A stretch of DNA of 6,245 nucleotides from Candidatus Pacearchaeota archaeon ex4484_71 (GCA_002254395.1 NJDN01000035.1:1-6245); one strand, 5' to 3'; positions 1 through 4,990 are shown, numbered from the stretch's first letter. Made by a program: numbers and translations. The notes: a model not told the origin generated them from the letters alone.

Positions 1-21
1 TCATTAGATAAAAGATTCTAA
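1..21 (+). CDS. 3' tail of an upstream gene (partial, unidentified)
   Basis: The first 21 bases read in frame 1 as SLDKRF followed by TAA. The other two forward frames meet stops at once, and the next gene starts one base after this TAA, the spacing of co-translated genes in this window. Six residues are too few to identify the gene. In many archaea ftsZ or secE lies just upstream of spt5, but nothing visible supports either here. Confidence 0.35.
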   Translation, partial: SLDKRF

Positions 22-22
22 A

Positions 23-346
23 ATGCTAGAAAAAAATCGTCCAAAAGTGGGGGAAATTTACAGAATAAGATATCAATCTAGAGATATGGAAGGATTATAC
101 CTTGGATCTAGGAAAAGGGGGGGTAGCCAAAGATATCTTGTTGCATTGAATATCTCTGGAAAAAAAGGAGAGATCCCTCTGCATTTTCCAGTTATTTCCT
201 TAAAAGAAGCTTCTCTGGTGAAAGGGGAGATAATTTACCCTCCTTGGAGAAATGCAGTAAGAAAAATGAAAATGAATAAACTTGAACGAGAATTTGTAGA
301 AGAACACGCCAGAAAAAAATGGGAAAAGTTCAGGAGCCAAGACTAA
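23..346 (+). CDS. Unrecognised small basic protein upstream of spt5
   Basis: A 107-residue basic protein that I do not recognise. Its first 75 residues alternate short hydrophobic and charged stretches (VGEIYRIRY, MEGLYLG, QRYLVALNISG), with many glycines and a hydrophobic segment ending in IIYPPW; this would fit a small beta-barrel, but that is only an impression. Residues 78-107 are strongly charged (KMKMNKLEREFVEEHARKKW) and look helical. It has no signal peptide or membrane segment, so it is not SecE, the usual neighbour of spt5 in archaea. The ATG lies one base after the preceding stop and has no clear Shine-Dalgarno sequence, suggesting translational coupling to the upstream gene. It ends a few bases before the spt5 TATA box, so it belongs to the previous transcription unit. 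The reading frame is convincing; the function is open. Confidence 0.7.
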   Translation: MLEKNRPKVGEIYRIRYQSRDMEGLYLGSRKRGGSQRYLVALNISGKKGEIPLHFPVISLKEASLVKGEIIYPPWRNAVRKMKMNKLEREFVEEHARKKWEKFRSQD

Positions 347-348
347 AC

Positions 349-358
349 CTTTATAAAC
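349..358 (+). promoter_or_regulatory. Archaeal TATA box for spt5-rpl11
   Basis: CTTTATAAAC lies just after the stop of the 107-residue gene and fits the archaeal box A. Counting about 25 bases from its centre puts transcription start near 378-381, giving a leader of roughly 36-39 bases before the spt5 ATG at 417. Nearly the same core recurs before the tRNA, sepF and surface-protein genes in this window. Confidence 0.75.
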
Positions 359-383
359 CCTTTTTATCAAATAAATATACTGC

Positions 384-400
384 TTCTTAAGTTCTTAAGA
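384..400 (+). repeat. Tandem TTCTTAAG repeat forming an inverted repeat in the spt5 leader
   Basis: TTCTTAAG occurs twice in direct succession (384-391 and 392-399). Because each copy contains the palindrome CTTAAG, the segment is also an inverted repeat, TCTTAAG-TT-CTTAAGA (385-400). As RNA it can fold from 381 to 404 with a GUUC loop, including two G-U pairs. It lies at or just after the predicted transcription start and ahead of the GGAG ribosome-binding site at 408-411. It could be an operator or a leader hairpin; the sequence alone does not decide. Confidence 0.6.
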
Positions 401-407
401 GGTAGAC

Positions 408-411
408 GGAG
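408..411 (+). promoter_or_regulatory. Ribosome-binding site of spt5
   Basis: GGAG lies five bases before the ATG at 417 and supports that start. A second purine-rich stretch, AGAGGT (398-403), is complementary to the 16S 3' end but is 13 bases away and would be paired in the leader hairpin. Confidence 0.55.
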
Positions 412-416
412 CTGAA

Positions 417-866
417 ATGATTTATGTAATAAAAGTAACAACAAACAAAGAAGACCGAGCTGTTGAGTCTATATACAATAGAGTCTCTAAAAAGGACATA
501 AATGTTTATAGTATATTAAGGCCGCACGGAGTTAGAGGGTATATATTCTTGGAAGCAGAGGACAGAGATTCTGCGGAGGAAGCAGTATATAATTTACAGT
601 ATATCAAAGGAATTATCGGAAGAACGATTAGTTATGACGAGATAAAAAATATGGTTGAACCAACAATTGGAGCTGTGAAGATAAAAGAAGGGGATATTGT
701 GGAAATAATTGGTTCTACCTTAAAAGGTGAAAAAGCAAAAGTTTTAAGAATTGACAAACAAAAGGAAGAAGTAGTAGTGAGTTTGTTGGGAGCGGTGATT
801 CCACTTCCAGTTACTATTAAGATAGATAATATAAGAGTTATAAGACGTGAGGAGGACGAAGAATAA
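417..866 (+). CDS. spt5: Transcription elongation factor Spt5 (NusG family)
   Basis: A 149-residue protein, the usual size for archaeal Spt5. Residues 1-80 fit the NGN domain, starting MIYVIKVTTNKEDRAVE and containing HGVRGYIFLEAED, the conserved strand-turn region. Residues 88-145 fit a KOW domain (KEGDIVEIIGSTLKGEKAKV, then VIPLPVTIK and the closing IRVI). In the family, the NGN domain binds the RNA polymerase clamp coiled-coil with Spt4 and raises processivity, while the KOW domain contacts the ribosome or nascent RNA. The gene has its own TATA box, a GGAG site five bases before the ATG, and a repeat-bearing leader. Its TAA shares one base with the rpl11 ATG, so the two are co-translated, as in many archaea. 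The acidic tail EEDEE is unremarkable. Confidence 0.95.
   Translation: MIYVIKVTTNKEDRAVESIYNRVSKKDINVYSILRPHGVRGYIFLEAEDRDSAEEAVYNLQYIKGIIGRTISYDEIKNMVEPTIGAVKIKEGDIVEIIGSTLKGEKAKVLRIDKQKEEVVVSLLGAVIPLPVTIKIDNIRVIRREEDEE
849..855 (+). promoter_or_regulatory. Ribosome-binding site of rpl11 inside spt5
   Basis: GAGGAGG lies within the last spt5 codons, ten bases before the rpl11 ATG at 866. It supports that start over the in-frame internal ATG at 899, which would remove conserved N-terminal residues. Confidence 0.5.
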
Positions 867-1507
867 TGCAAATAAAAATTTTAGCAGAAGGAGGGGCCAT
901 GAAGCCCGGGCCAGCACTAAGCCAAAAGTTAGGGCCAGCAGGAATAAACATGGGCCAGGTAATCTCAAAGATAAACGAGGCTACTTCGAACTTTAGAGGT
1001 ATGAAAGTTCCTGTAGAATTAGAAATTGACTCTAAAACAAAAGAATTTGAAGTAAAAGTGTTTTCTCCCCCGGTTTCTGAATTACTAAAAAAAGAATTGG
1101 GTGTAGAAAAAGGATCTGGAATGCAAAACGACATGAAAATTGCAAACGCCTCAATAGAACAAATAATAAAGGTTGCAAAAACTAAATTGCCTAATTTGTT
1201 ATGTAATGACCTAAAAAGCGCTGTCAAAACTGTTGCAGGAAGCTGTGTTAGTTTAGGAATACTAATTGAAAACAAGTCACCCGTGGAAGTGGAGGAAGAA
1301 ATAGATGAGGGGAAATATGATAAAGAAATATCAAATGAGATAACTGAAACTCCTGAAGAAAAGAAAAAAGAGCTAAGCGAATTTTTCTCAAAAATAAAGT
1401 CCATCCAAGATAAAAAATTAAAAGCTGCTAAGGCCGCTAAAGAAGCAGAAGATGCGAAGAAAGAAGCAAAGGCAGCAAGGGCAGAAGCCACAAAAACCGG
1501 GAAATAG
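866..1507 (+). CDS. rpl11: Ribosomal protein L11 (uL11) with long C-terminal extension
   Basis: A 213-residue protein. Residues 1-70 match the L11 N-terminal domain: EGGAMKPGPALSQKLGPAGI near the start, then MGQVISKINEAT, and VFSPPVSELLKKE with the conserved proline pair at 68-69. Residues 75-155 match the RNA-binding C-terminal domain, including LCNDLKSAVKTVAGSCVSLGI. uL11 forms the base of the GTPase-associated centre on 23S rRNA, where translation factors bind. Archaeal L11 usually ends near residue 160; about 55 residues follow here, rich in Lys, Glu and Ala (KLKAAKAAKEAEDAKKEAKA) and probably one charged helix. The start overlaps the spt5 stop by one base. L1 and L10, the usual next genes in many archaea, are absent; a tRNA gene follows. 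Confidence 0.95.
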   Translation: MQIKILAEGGAMKPGPALSQKLGPAGINMGQVISKINEATSNFRGMKVPVELEIDSKTKEFEVKVFSPPVSELLKKELGVEKGSGMQNDMKIANASIEQIIKVAKTKLPNLLCNDLKSAVKTVAGSCVSLGILIENKSPVEVEEEIDEGKYDKEISNEITETPEEKKKELSEFFSKIKSIQDKKLKAAKAAKEAEDAKKEAKAARAEATKTGK

Positions 1508-1515
1508 GTTGGAAT

Positions 1516-1529
1516 AGCTTTATAAAGCT
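1516..1529 (+). promoter_or_regulatory. TATA box of the tRNA-Pro transcription unit (perfect palindrome)
   Basis: AGCTTTATAAAGCT is a perfect 14-base palindrome containing the CTTTATAAA core. Its centre lies 28 bases before the first base of the mature tRNA, which allows a short 5' leader to be removed by RNase P. No other convincing promoter lies between here and rpl37ae. Confidence 0.7.
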
Positions 1530-1550
1530 CTATGGCTCTATTTTCCTATT

Positions 1551-1623
1551 GGGGCTATGGGGTAGCCTGGTAGCCTACGAGGTTTGGGACTTCGTGACCC
1601 CGGTTCAAATCCGGGTAGCCCCA
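1551..1623 (+). tRNA. tRNA-Pro (anticodon UGG)
   Basis: A full cloverleaf can be drawn by hand. The acceptor stem GGGGCTA (1551-1557) pairs with TAGCCCC (1616-1622), with discriminator A at 1623. The D arm covers 1560-1576 with the GG of its loop at 1569-1570. The anticodon stem CGAGG/CTTCG (1578-1582/1590-1594) has one G-U pair; the loop TTTGGGA gives anticodon TGG at 1585-1587, with G at position 37 as expected for tRNA-Pro. The T stem CCCGG/CCGGG (1599-1603/1611-1615) encloses TTCAAAT. There is no intron, and the 3' CCA is not encoded. The short motif GGTAGCC occurs three times in the gene (1561, 1569, 1614), from the D arm and acceptor strand. rpl37ae starts 14 bases after the 3' end. Confidence 0.95.
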
Positions 1624-1637
1624 TTTCGAAAAACAAA

Positions 1638-1862
1638 ATGACAACAAAACTGAAAAAATCAAAGTCCGCGGGAAGATTTGGAGCTAGATATGGTAAAACC
1701 GTGAAAAATAAATTAGTAAAAGTAGAAGAAAAACAAAGAAAAAAACAAAAATGCCCTTTTTGCGGTAAGATGGGAGTTAAGAGAAGAGCAAAAGGAATTT
1801 GGGAATGCACAAAATGCGGCAAGAAATTTGCTGCAGGGACATACTACTTAAAGGAAGAATAA
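1638..1862 (+). CDS. rpl37ae: Ribosomal protein L37Ae (eL43)
   Basis: A 74-residue zinc-ribbon protein of the large ribosomal subunit. KSAGRFGARYGKTVKNKL (residues 9-26) is the family signature, and the zinc-binding cysteines are C39-x2-C42 (CPFC) and C57-x2-C60 (CTKC), with GIWECTKCGKKFAAGTYY around the second pair. I place the start at the ATG at 1638, which gives the normal family N-terminus. An upstream in-frame TTG at 1584 would read through the tRNA anticodon arm and is not credible. There is no Shine-Dalgarno sequence, and only UUUCGAAAAACAAA separates the tRNA 3' end from the ATG, so the mRNA may be freed by tRNase Z as a nearly leaderless message. rpoP begins one base after the stop. 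Confidence 0.93.
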   Translation: MTTKLKKSKSAGRFGARYGKTVKNKLVKVEEKQRKKQKCPFCGKMGVKRRAKGIWECTKCGKKFAAGTYYLKEE

Positions 1863-1863
1863 A

Positions 1864-2001
1864 ATGGTAAAATATAAGTGTTTCAAATGCGAGAAAGAGA
1901 TTGACAGCGAGGAGCTTAAAAAAAGATTTGTTTGCCCACACTGTGGAAGCAAAATATTCTTTAAGCCAAGGTCAAAAGTAAAAAAGGTTAAAGCAATTTA
2001 A
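1864..2001 (+). CDS. rpoP: DNA-directed RNA polymerase subunit P (Rpb12/RPABC4-like)
   Basis: A 45-residue zinc-ribbon protein starting MVKYKCFKCEKEID. The zinc ligands are C6-x2-C9 (CFKC) and C24-x2-C27 (CPHC), followed by GSKIFFKPRS, which fits the conserved C-terminal half of archaeal subunit P. In the family this subunit binds the Rpo3/Rpo10 side of RNA polymerase and helps assembly and open-complex formation. The tail KVKKVKAI is basic. AGGA at 1852-1855, inside the end of rpl37ae, lies eight bases before the ATG. The gene has one base to rpl37ae and two to the prefoldin gene, so the three form one operon; rpl37ae-rpoP-prefoldin beta linkage is a known archaeal arrangement. Confidence 0.92.
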   Translation: MVKYKCFKCEKEIDSEELKKRFVCPHCGSKIFFKPRSKVKKVKAI

Positions 2002-2003
2002 AA

Positions 2004-2321
2004 ATGACAGAAGATAAAATTCAAGAACTCCAAATATTGGATCAAGCACTACAAAATATCTTATTGCAAAAGCAAGCTTTTGAAATGGAGTTGGCAGAAA
2101 CAAGAGCTGCGATAAAAGAAGTATCGAACGCGGGAGACAGCGTCTATAAATCTGTTGGACAATTAATGATGAAGAAGGAAAAAAAGGAGGTAGAAGAGGA
2201 ACTAAAAAATAAAGAAAAGATGTTACAAGACAAAATAGAAAGGTATGAAAAACAAGAAAAAGAAATAAGTGAAAAGTCTGGGAAGCTCCGAGAAGAGATT
2301 TTGTCTTCAAAAAAAGAGTAA
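2004..2321 (+). CDS. pfdB: Prefoldin subunit beta
   Basis: A 105-residue protein that is helical throughout and highly charged. Residues 1-45 form the first coiled-coil helix (LQNILLQKQAFEMELAETRA). The short hairpin region DSVYKSVGQLMMKKEKKE (residues 45-62) matches the family signature of a Y-K-x-V-G core followed by a basic strand, and residues 63-105 form the second helix. Four beta subunits join two alpha subunits into the jellyfish-shaped hexamer that hands unfolded proteins to the group II chaperonin in the cytoplasm. At 105 residues it is a little shorter than typical archaeal beta subunits (about 115-120), mainly at the ends. The ATG lies two bases after the rpoP stop without a strong ribosome-binding site, so translation is probably coupled. 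Confidence 0.9.
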   Translation: MTEDKIQELQILDQALQNILLQKQAFEMELAETRAAIKEVSNAGDSVYKSVGQLMMKKEKKEVEEELKNKEKMLQDKIERYEKQEKEISEKSGKLREEILSSKKE

Positions 2322-2344
2322 CATATACAAAAAATCCCCGAAAT

Positions 2345-2354
2345 CTTTATAAAT
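2345..2354 (+). promoter_or_regulatory. TATA box of the sepF remnant
   Basis: CTTTATAAAT is centred about 25 bases before the ATG at 2375, so transcription would start at or next to that ATG and give a leaderless mRNA. The promoter looks intact although the gene it serves is broken. Confidence 0.7.
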
Positions 2355-2374
2355 AATTCACATCTAGGTTAAAT

Positions 2375-2619
2375 ATGGTATTCAAAAAAATAAGGGACGC
2401 ATTTTCTGGAAACAATTCTGGACAAGTAGACGAAGATTACTTGGAAATAGATTTAGAACAAGAAAAGAAAGAAAATAAGATTTTGGTTAAACTATTCCTT
2501 CTAAAAGATTATGAGGATTTGGAGATGTTATAATTGCCACGCCTTCTTTTGCCACAATTCCTAAGGAAGTTGAGAGACCGAAAGAAGAGAAAAAGAAAAG
2601 CTTCGAAGACCTATACTAA
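2375..2619 (+). pseudogene. sepF: Broken sepF-like cell-division gene (internal deletion and frameshift)
   Basis: Two pieces of an archaeal SepF-type protein lie in different frames. The first, 2375-2533, gives 52 residues starting MVFKKIRDAFSG, with DEDYLEIDLEQE and KILVKLFLLKDYEDLE, then runs into TAA. The second, 2521-2619, is shifted by two bases and gives 32 residues: GDVIIATPSFATIPKEVE and a charged end finishing SFEDLY. Intact archaeal SepF has some 45-60 residues between these regions, forming the core alpha-beta segment that dimerises and binds FtsZ; they are missing. In the family SepF anchors FtsZ to the membrane, and the N-terminal MVFKKIRDAF could be the membrane-targeting helix. 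The promoter is intact. The cause may be real decay or an assembly deletion. Identification rests on remembered family patterns, not a search. Confidence 0.7.
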
Positions 2620-2667
2620 ATTCTAGATTGAAATTGGCAAAAACCTTTATCTTGGCGTAGCAAATAA

Positions 2668-2677
2668 GTTTATTAAA
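2668..2677 (+). promoter_or_regulatory. Probable TATA box of the dph2-like gene
   Basis: GTTTATTAAA is centred about 25 bases before the ATG at 2698, again predicting a leaderless mRNA. A second candidate, CCTTTATCTT at 2645-2654, would start transcription near 2675 with a short leader. I prefer the first for its spacing. Confidence 0.5.
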
Positions 2678-2697
2678 GAAAAAGAGTAATTTTTAAT

Positions 2698-3357
2698 ATG
2701 AAAATAATGTTCATTCCCGCTAAAGAGAAAATTTCTTTTAATAAAAAGATAATTGATTCAATTGAAAAAGAGCTCCCTGAGAGAATTGCTGTTTGTTATT
2801 CCATCCAGTACAAGAGCTTGGCAAAAAAGATAAAGGATAGACTATCTGAAAAGAATAAGGAAATAGTTTCCTTTCTACAAGTTCTTGGGTGCAGCAAGCC
2901 AAAATTTCCCAAAGAGACAGAAGCGATACTTTTAGTGGGAGAAGGTAGATTTCACTCAGTATCTCTTGAATATGAGTCGAGGATACCCGTATTTATTCTT
3001 GAAGGTAACAAGTTCCATAGGGTAGAGGGGCAAGATGTGGAAAAAATGAAAAAAAGATTAAAAGGATCTTACCTCAATTATCTTAATTCTAAGGAAATAG
3101 GGATTCTTGTAACGACAAAGCCCGGACAACAAAGACTAAAGAGAGCTATAGATTTCAAAAGGAATTTGAAGGATAAAAAAGGGTATGTCTTTTTAGCAAA
3201 CGGCATTAACATCTCAGAATTTGAGAATTTTGGAATAAACTCCTGGGTGAACACCGCTTGCCCTCGTATGGACTTAGAAGATTCTAGAATAATAAATATA
3301 AACTCTCTTGAAGAAATGAATCCTAAATCTTCGCTGCAGAAAAAAGAGTCTTTATAG
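2698..3357 (+). CDS. dph2: Diphthamide biosynthesis Dph2-like protein lacking domain 1
   Basis: A 219-residue protein matching the second and third domains of Dph2, the radical-SAM-like 4Fe-4S enzyme that adds a 3-amino-3-carboxypropyl group to a histidine of elongation factor 2. QVLGCSKPK (C65) and ILLVGEGRFHSVSLEY match the domain 2 cluster-cysteine region; LVTTKPGQQRLKRA and WVNTACPRMDLED (C188) match domain 3 and its cluster cysteine. Archaeal Dph2 is usually about 320-340 residues, and the first third, carrying the first cluster cysteine, is absent. The N-terminus MKIMFIPAKEK corresponds to the end of that domain. C33 (RIAVCYSIQY) is not at an equivalent site. The ATG suits the promoter at 2668-2677, and no upstream coding sequence supplies the missing part. 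The last 35 bases overlap a convergent gene. Confidence 0.82.
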   Translation: MKIMFIPAKEKISFNKKIIDSIEKELPERIAVCYSIQYKSLAKKIKDRLSEKNKEIVSFLQVLGCSKPKFPKETEAILLVGEGRFHSVSLEYESRIPVFILEGNKFHRVEGQDVEKMKKRLKGSYLNYLNSKEIGILVTTKPGQQRLKRAIDFKRNLKDKKGYVFLANGINISEFENFGINSWVNTACPRMDLEDSRIININSLEEMNPKSSLQKKESL

Positions 3358-3715
3358 CCACTATTATTGTCGCTGGTACAAAAAGGGCTAAAAGTGCTCC
3401 GAACGTTGAACTAACTAAATCTCCTATTCCTATCCCAATTATTGAACCCACTACGCTTTCCATTCCAAAACGGCTGACTATTACTATTATTGCTCCAGAT
3501 ATCAAAAATGTTTGAGAATCTTTGCCTGACACATTAATGAAAAATCCAACTATCAAACCTATAAGGACTAAAATAGCATAAATCTGTGGGCTGTATTTTG
3601 TCAAAAATTCGAAAGGCAAAAATGAAGCGGTACTAACTCCAATTATGACTGCAAGAATCACACCTATCAAAAAAGCCCATGCACCGAGTGAATTTTCTCT
3701 TGCTCTTAGAACCAT
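3323..3715 (-). CDS. Small multi-pass membrane protein, function unknown
   Basis: A 130-residue, strongly hydrophobic protein that I cannot assign to a named family. After a basic start (MVLRARE) there are about four membrane segments: residues 10-32, 43-63, 68-83 and 101-124, with a glycine-rich stretch GSIIGIGIGD (90-99) between the last two. I chose the ATG at 3715 because further upstream the reading is not protein-like and would run through the gene's own promoter. A minus-strand TATA box at 3745-3754 puts transcription start near 3724, giving a leader of about nine bases. The gene is divergent from the surface-protein gene and convergent with dph2, whose end it overlaps by 35 bases. It could be a small structural or transport-related membrane protein; nothing points to a substrate. 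Confidence 0.8.
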   Translation of the reverse strand: MVLRARENSLGAWAFLIGVILAVIIGVSTASFLPFEFLTKYSPQIYAILVLIGLIVGFFINVSGKDSQTFLISGAIIVIVSRFGMESVVGSIIGIGIGDLVSSTFGALLALFVPATIIVAIKTLFSAAKI

Positions 3716-3744
3716 TTTACCGTTGAAAATCTTAACATCTCCTC

Positions 3745-3754
3745 TTATATAAAA
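3745..3754 (-). promoter_or_regulatory. TATA box of the minus-strand membrane-protein gene
   Basis: On the minus strand this reads TTTTATATAA. Its centre lies about 34 bases before the ATG at 3715, so the message would begin roughly nine bases upstream of the start codon. The purine-rich AGAGGAG just downstream of the box would not be in the transcript and is unlikely to act as a ribosome-binding site. Confidence 0.55.
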
Positions 3755-3796
3755 CTTTTGAAACAAACAGAATTTTATATCATTGACAATAGAAAT

Positions 3797-3806
3797 CTTT
3801 ATAAAC
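3797..3806 (+). promoter_or_regulatory. TATA box of the surface-protein gene
   Basis: CTTTATAAAC is identical to the box before spt5. Its centre is about 34 bases before the ATG at 3836, predicting a leader of about ten bases. It shares the 120-base divergent region with the minus-strand promoter at 3745-3754. Confidence 0.7.
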
Positions 3807-3835
3807 CGTGTTAACTCCAGAATGATTACAATAAA

Positions 3836-4990
3836 ATGAATCAAAAGAACATCTTGACAAGTATTTTTGGAATTGTATTTGTTTTAGCGTTGCTGTCTTT
3901 CACAAGCGCAACAATGACTGTTAGCTTTCAAAATCCTTCCCCATACGAAAATTCTTTTAATGTTACTATAACTAGCGATCAAAACGAAAGTATTTCGTTA
4001 AGTTTTAGCCCAATACAGGACTCAGATGGTGATGAAATAACTTTTGATTTGAACGTATTTTCTATAAATGCTAACGAAACAAAAACTGTGGCAGTCAATT
4101 ACGATACCACAAACTTTGATTTTGAGATGGGAAAAACTTACTCCACAACCATGTCTATTAATGGAAGTGTCTCAGGACTAGAGCAAGAAACTGTTCCCTT
4201 TGAAAGAGTTAGTTTTTGCGGAGACTCTCAGAACGAGGGTAATTTAGATGTAAGCATTGATGACATTAGCGTAAACGGATTTGGAGATGAAGATGATTAC
4301 TGGTATCTTTTTGACACCATCGAAGTTGATGTAAGAGTAGAGAATAATGGAAATTGGGACATGGATAATGTAGAAATCTCATGGGCGTTATACACAACCG
4401 ACGGAAAAAGAGTAGACCATGGGGATTTGAGAGATTTCGAGATTAGAGAAGGAGACGAGGAGACAAAAACATTCAGTTTTACCCTTGATAGGAGAATCGA
4501 TGATTTTGACTCTGAGGATGCAATACTTTATGTAAAAGCTGTAGGAGAAATAGACGACAGCGATAGTCCTTATGATGGGAATGAGAGTTGCAATGCAGAT
4601 TCTTTGAATGTTGACGTTAAGTCTGGAGATGACTTTGTTATTTTGAGAAACCCAGTGCTAAACGGATTTGAATTGGAAGACTTCACGCTTGAAAACGAAA
4701 CATTTACTTGCGGACAAGACGTTATGGTAAACGGTGATGTTTGGAACATTGGAAACGATGATCAGAGAGATGTTTACATCACTGCATACAGTAAAGATTT
4801 AGGAATTGATAAGAGAATAAACGTCGGAGATATCGATGCTTTCGAAGACGAGAATTTTGATTTCAGTTTTACTCTTCCTGAGAACCTATCTGACAAATGG
4901 TACAATGTAGTTTTAGAGGTTTTTATCGTTCAAAGTACAGGATTGCCACATTGTAGTTCCGCCTTCAATATCTGCGGAGTTGGAGTCTGA
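3836..4990 (+). CDS. Putative S-layer-like surface glycoprotein, N-terminal part (frameshifted)
   Basis: A 384-residue, acidic, secreted-type protein. Residues 1-25 form a signal peptide ending FTSA. Three beta-rich, Ig/CARDB-like units follow: about 27-125, 138-262 and 270-365. Sequence suggesting them includes VDVRVENNGNWDMDNVEISW and VMVNGDVWNIGNDDQRDVYI, both typical of domains that dimension a surface lattice. Seven N-x-S/T sequons (N42, 50, 80, 109, 249, 287, 350) suggest N-glycosylation; DSDGDE at 62-67 could bind calcium. Cysteines C128/C252 may pair. The last roughly 20 residues (after LEVF) do not fit the pattern and run into TGA, while the shifted frame continues sensibly into 4980-5393. 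I therefore take this as the front of one roughly 518-residue protein. The S-layer role is inferred from architecture and from the adjacent archaeosortase. Confidence 0.8.
   Translation: MNQKNILTSIFGIVFVLALLSFTSATMTVSFQNPSPYENSFNVTITSDQNESISLSFSPIQDSDGDEITFDLNVFSINANETKTVAVNYDTTNFDFEMGKTYSTTMSINGSVSGLEQETVPFERVSFCGDSQNEGNLDVSIDDISVNGFGDEDDYWYLFDTIEVDVRVENNGNWDMDNVEISWALYTTDGKRVDHGDLRDFEIREGDEETKTFSFTLDRRIDDFDSEDAILYVKAVGEIDDSDSPYDGNESCNADSLNVDVKSGDDFVILRNPVLNGFELEDFTLENETFTCGQDVMVNGDVWNIGNDDQRDVYITAYSKDLGIDKRINVGDIDAFEDENFDFSFTLPENLSDKWYNVVLEVFIVQSTGLPHCSSAFNICGVGV

Noticed and set aside
888..901. Strong Shine-Dalgarno-like AGGAGGGG before an internal ATG (899) in rpl11
   Set aside because: The purines encode the conserved EGG of L11, and starting at 899 would remove conserved N-terminal residues.
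838..1491. Long minus-strand open frame opposite rpl11
   Set aside because: Low-complexity Ser/Phe/Ala-rich translation is the mirror of the Lys/Glu/Ala-rich L11 sequence; no promoter or family resemblance.
1584..1637. In-frame TTG at 1584 as the start of rpl37ae, adding 18 residues
   Set aside because: It lies in the anticodon loop of the tRNA gene. The added residues translate tRNA sequence and are absent from the family, while ATG at 1638 gives the normal N-terminus.
1972..2310. Minus-strand open frame opposite the prefoldin gene
   Set aside because: Its Leu/Phe/Ser-rich translation mirrors charged coiled-coil codons on the other strand, where the prefoldin match is clear.
2515..2527. 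GGATTTGGAGATG at the sepF deletion junction also occurs at 4277-4289 in the surface-protein gene, suggesting recombination
   Set aside because: One 13-base match within 6 kb of AT-rich sequence can arise by chance, and nothing around the junction resembles the other locus.
2521..2619. Programmed frameshifting to join the two sepF pieces
   Set aside because: Joining the frames would still leave the central part of the domain missing, and no slippery site with a downstream structure is apparent.
3716..3844. 43-residue N-terminal extension of the minus-strand membrane protein, starting at 3844
   Set aside because: It would run through both promoters of the divergent region, overlap the surface-protein start, and place the gene's own TATA box inside coding sequence.
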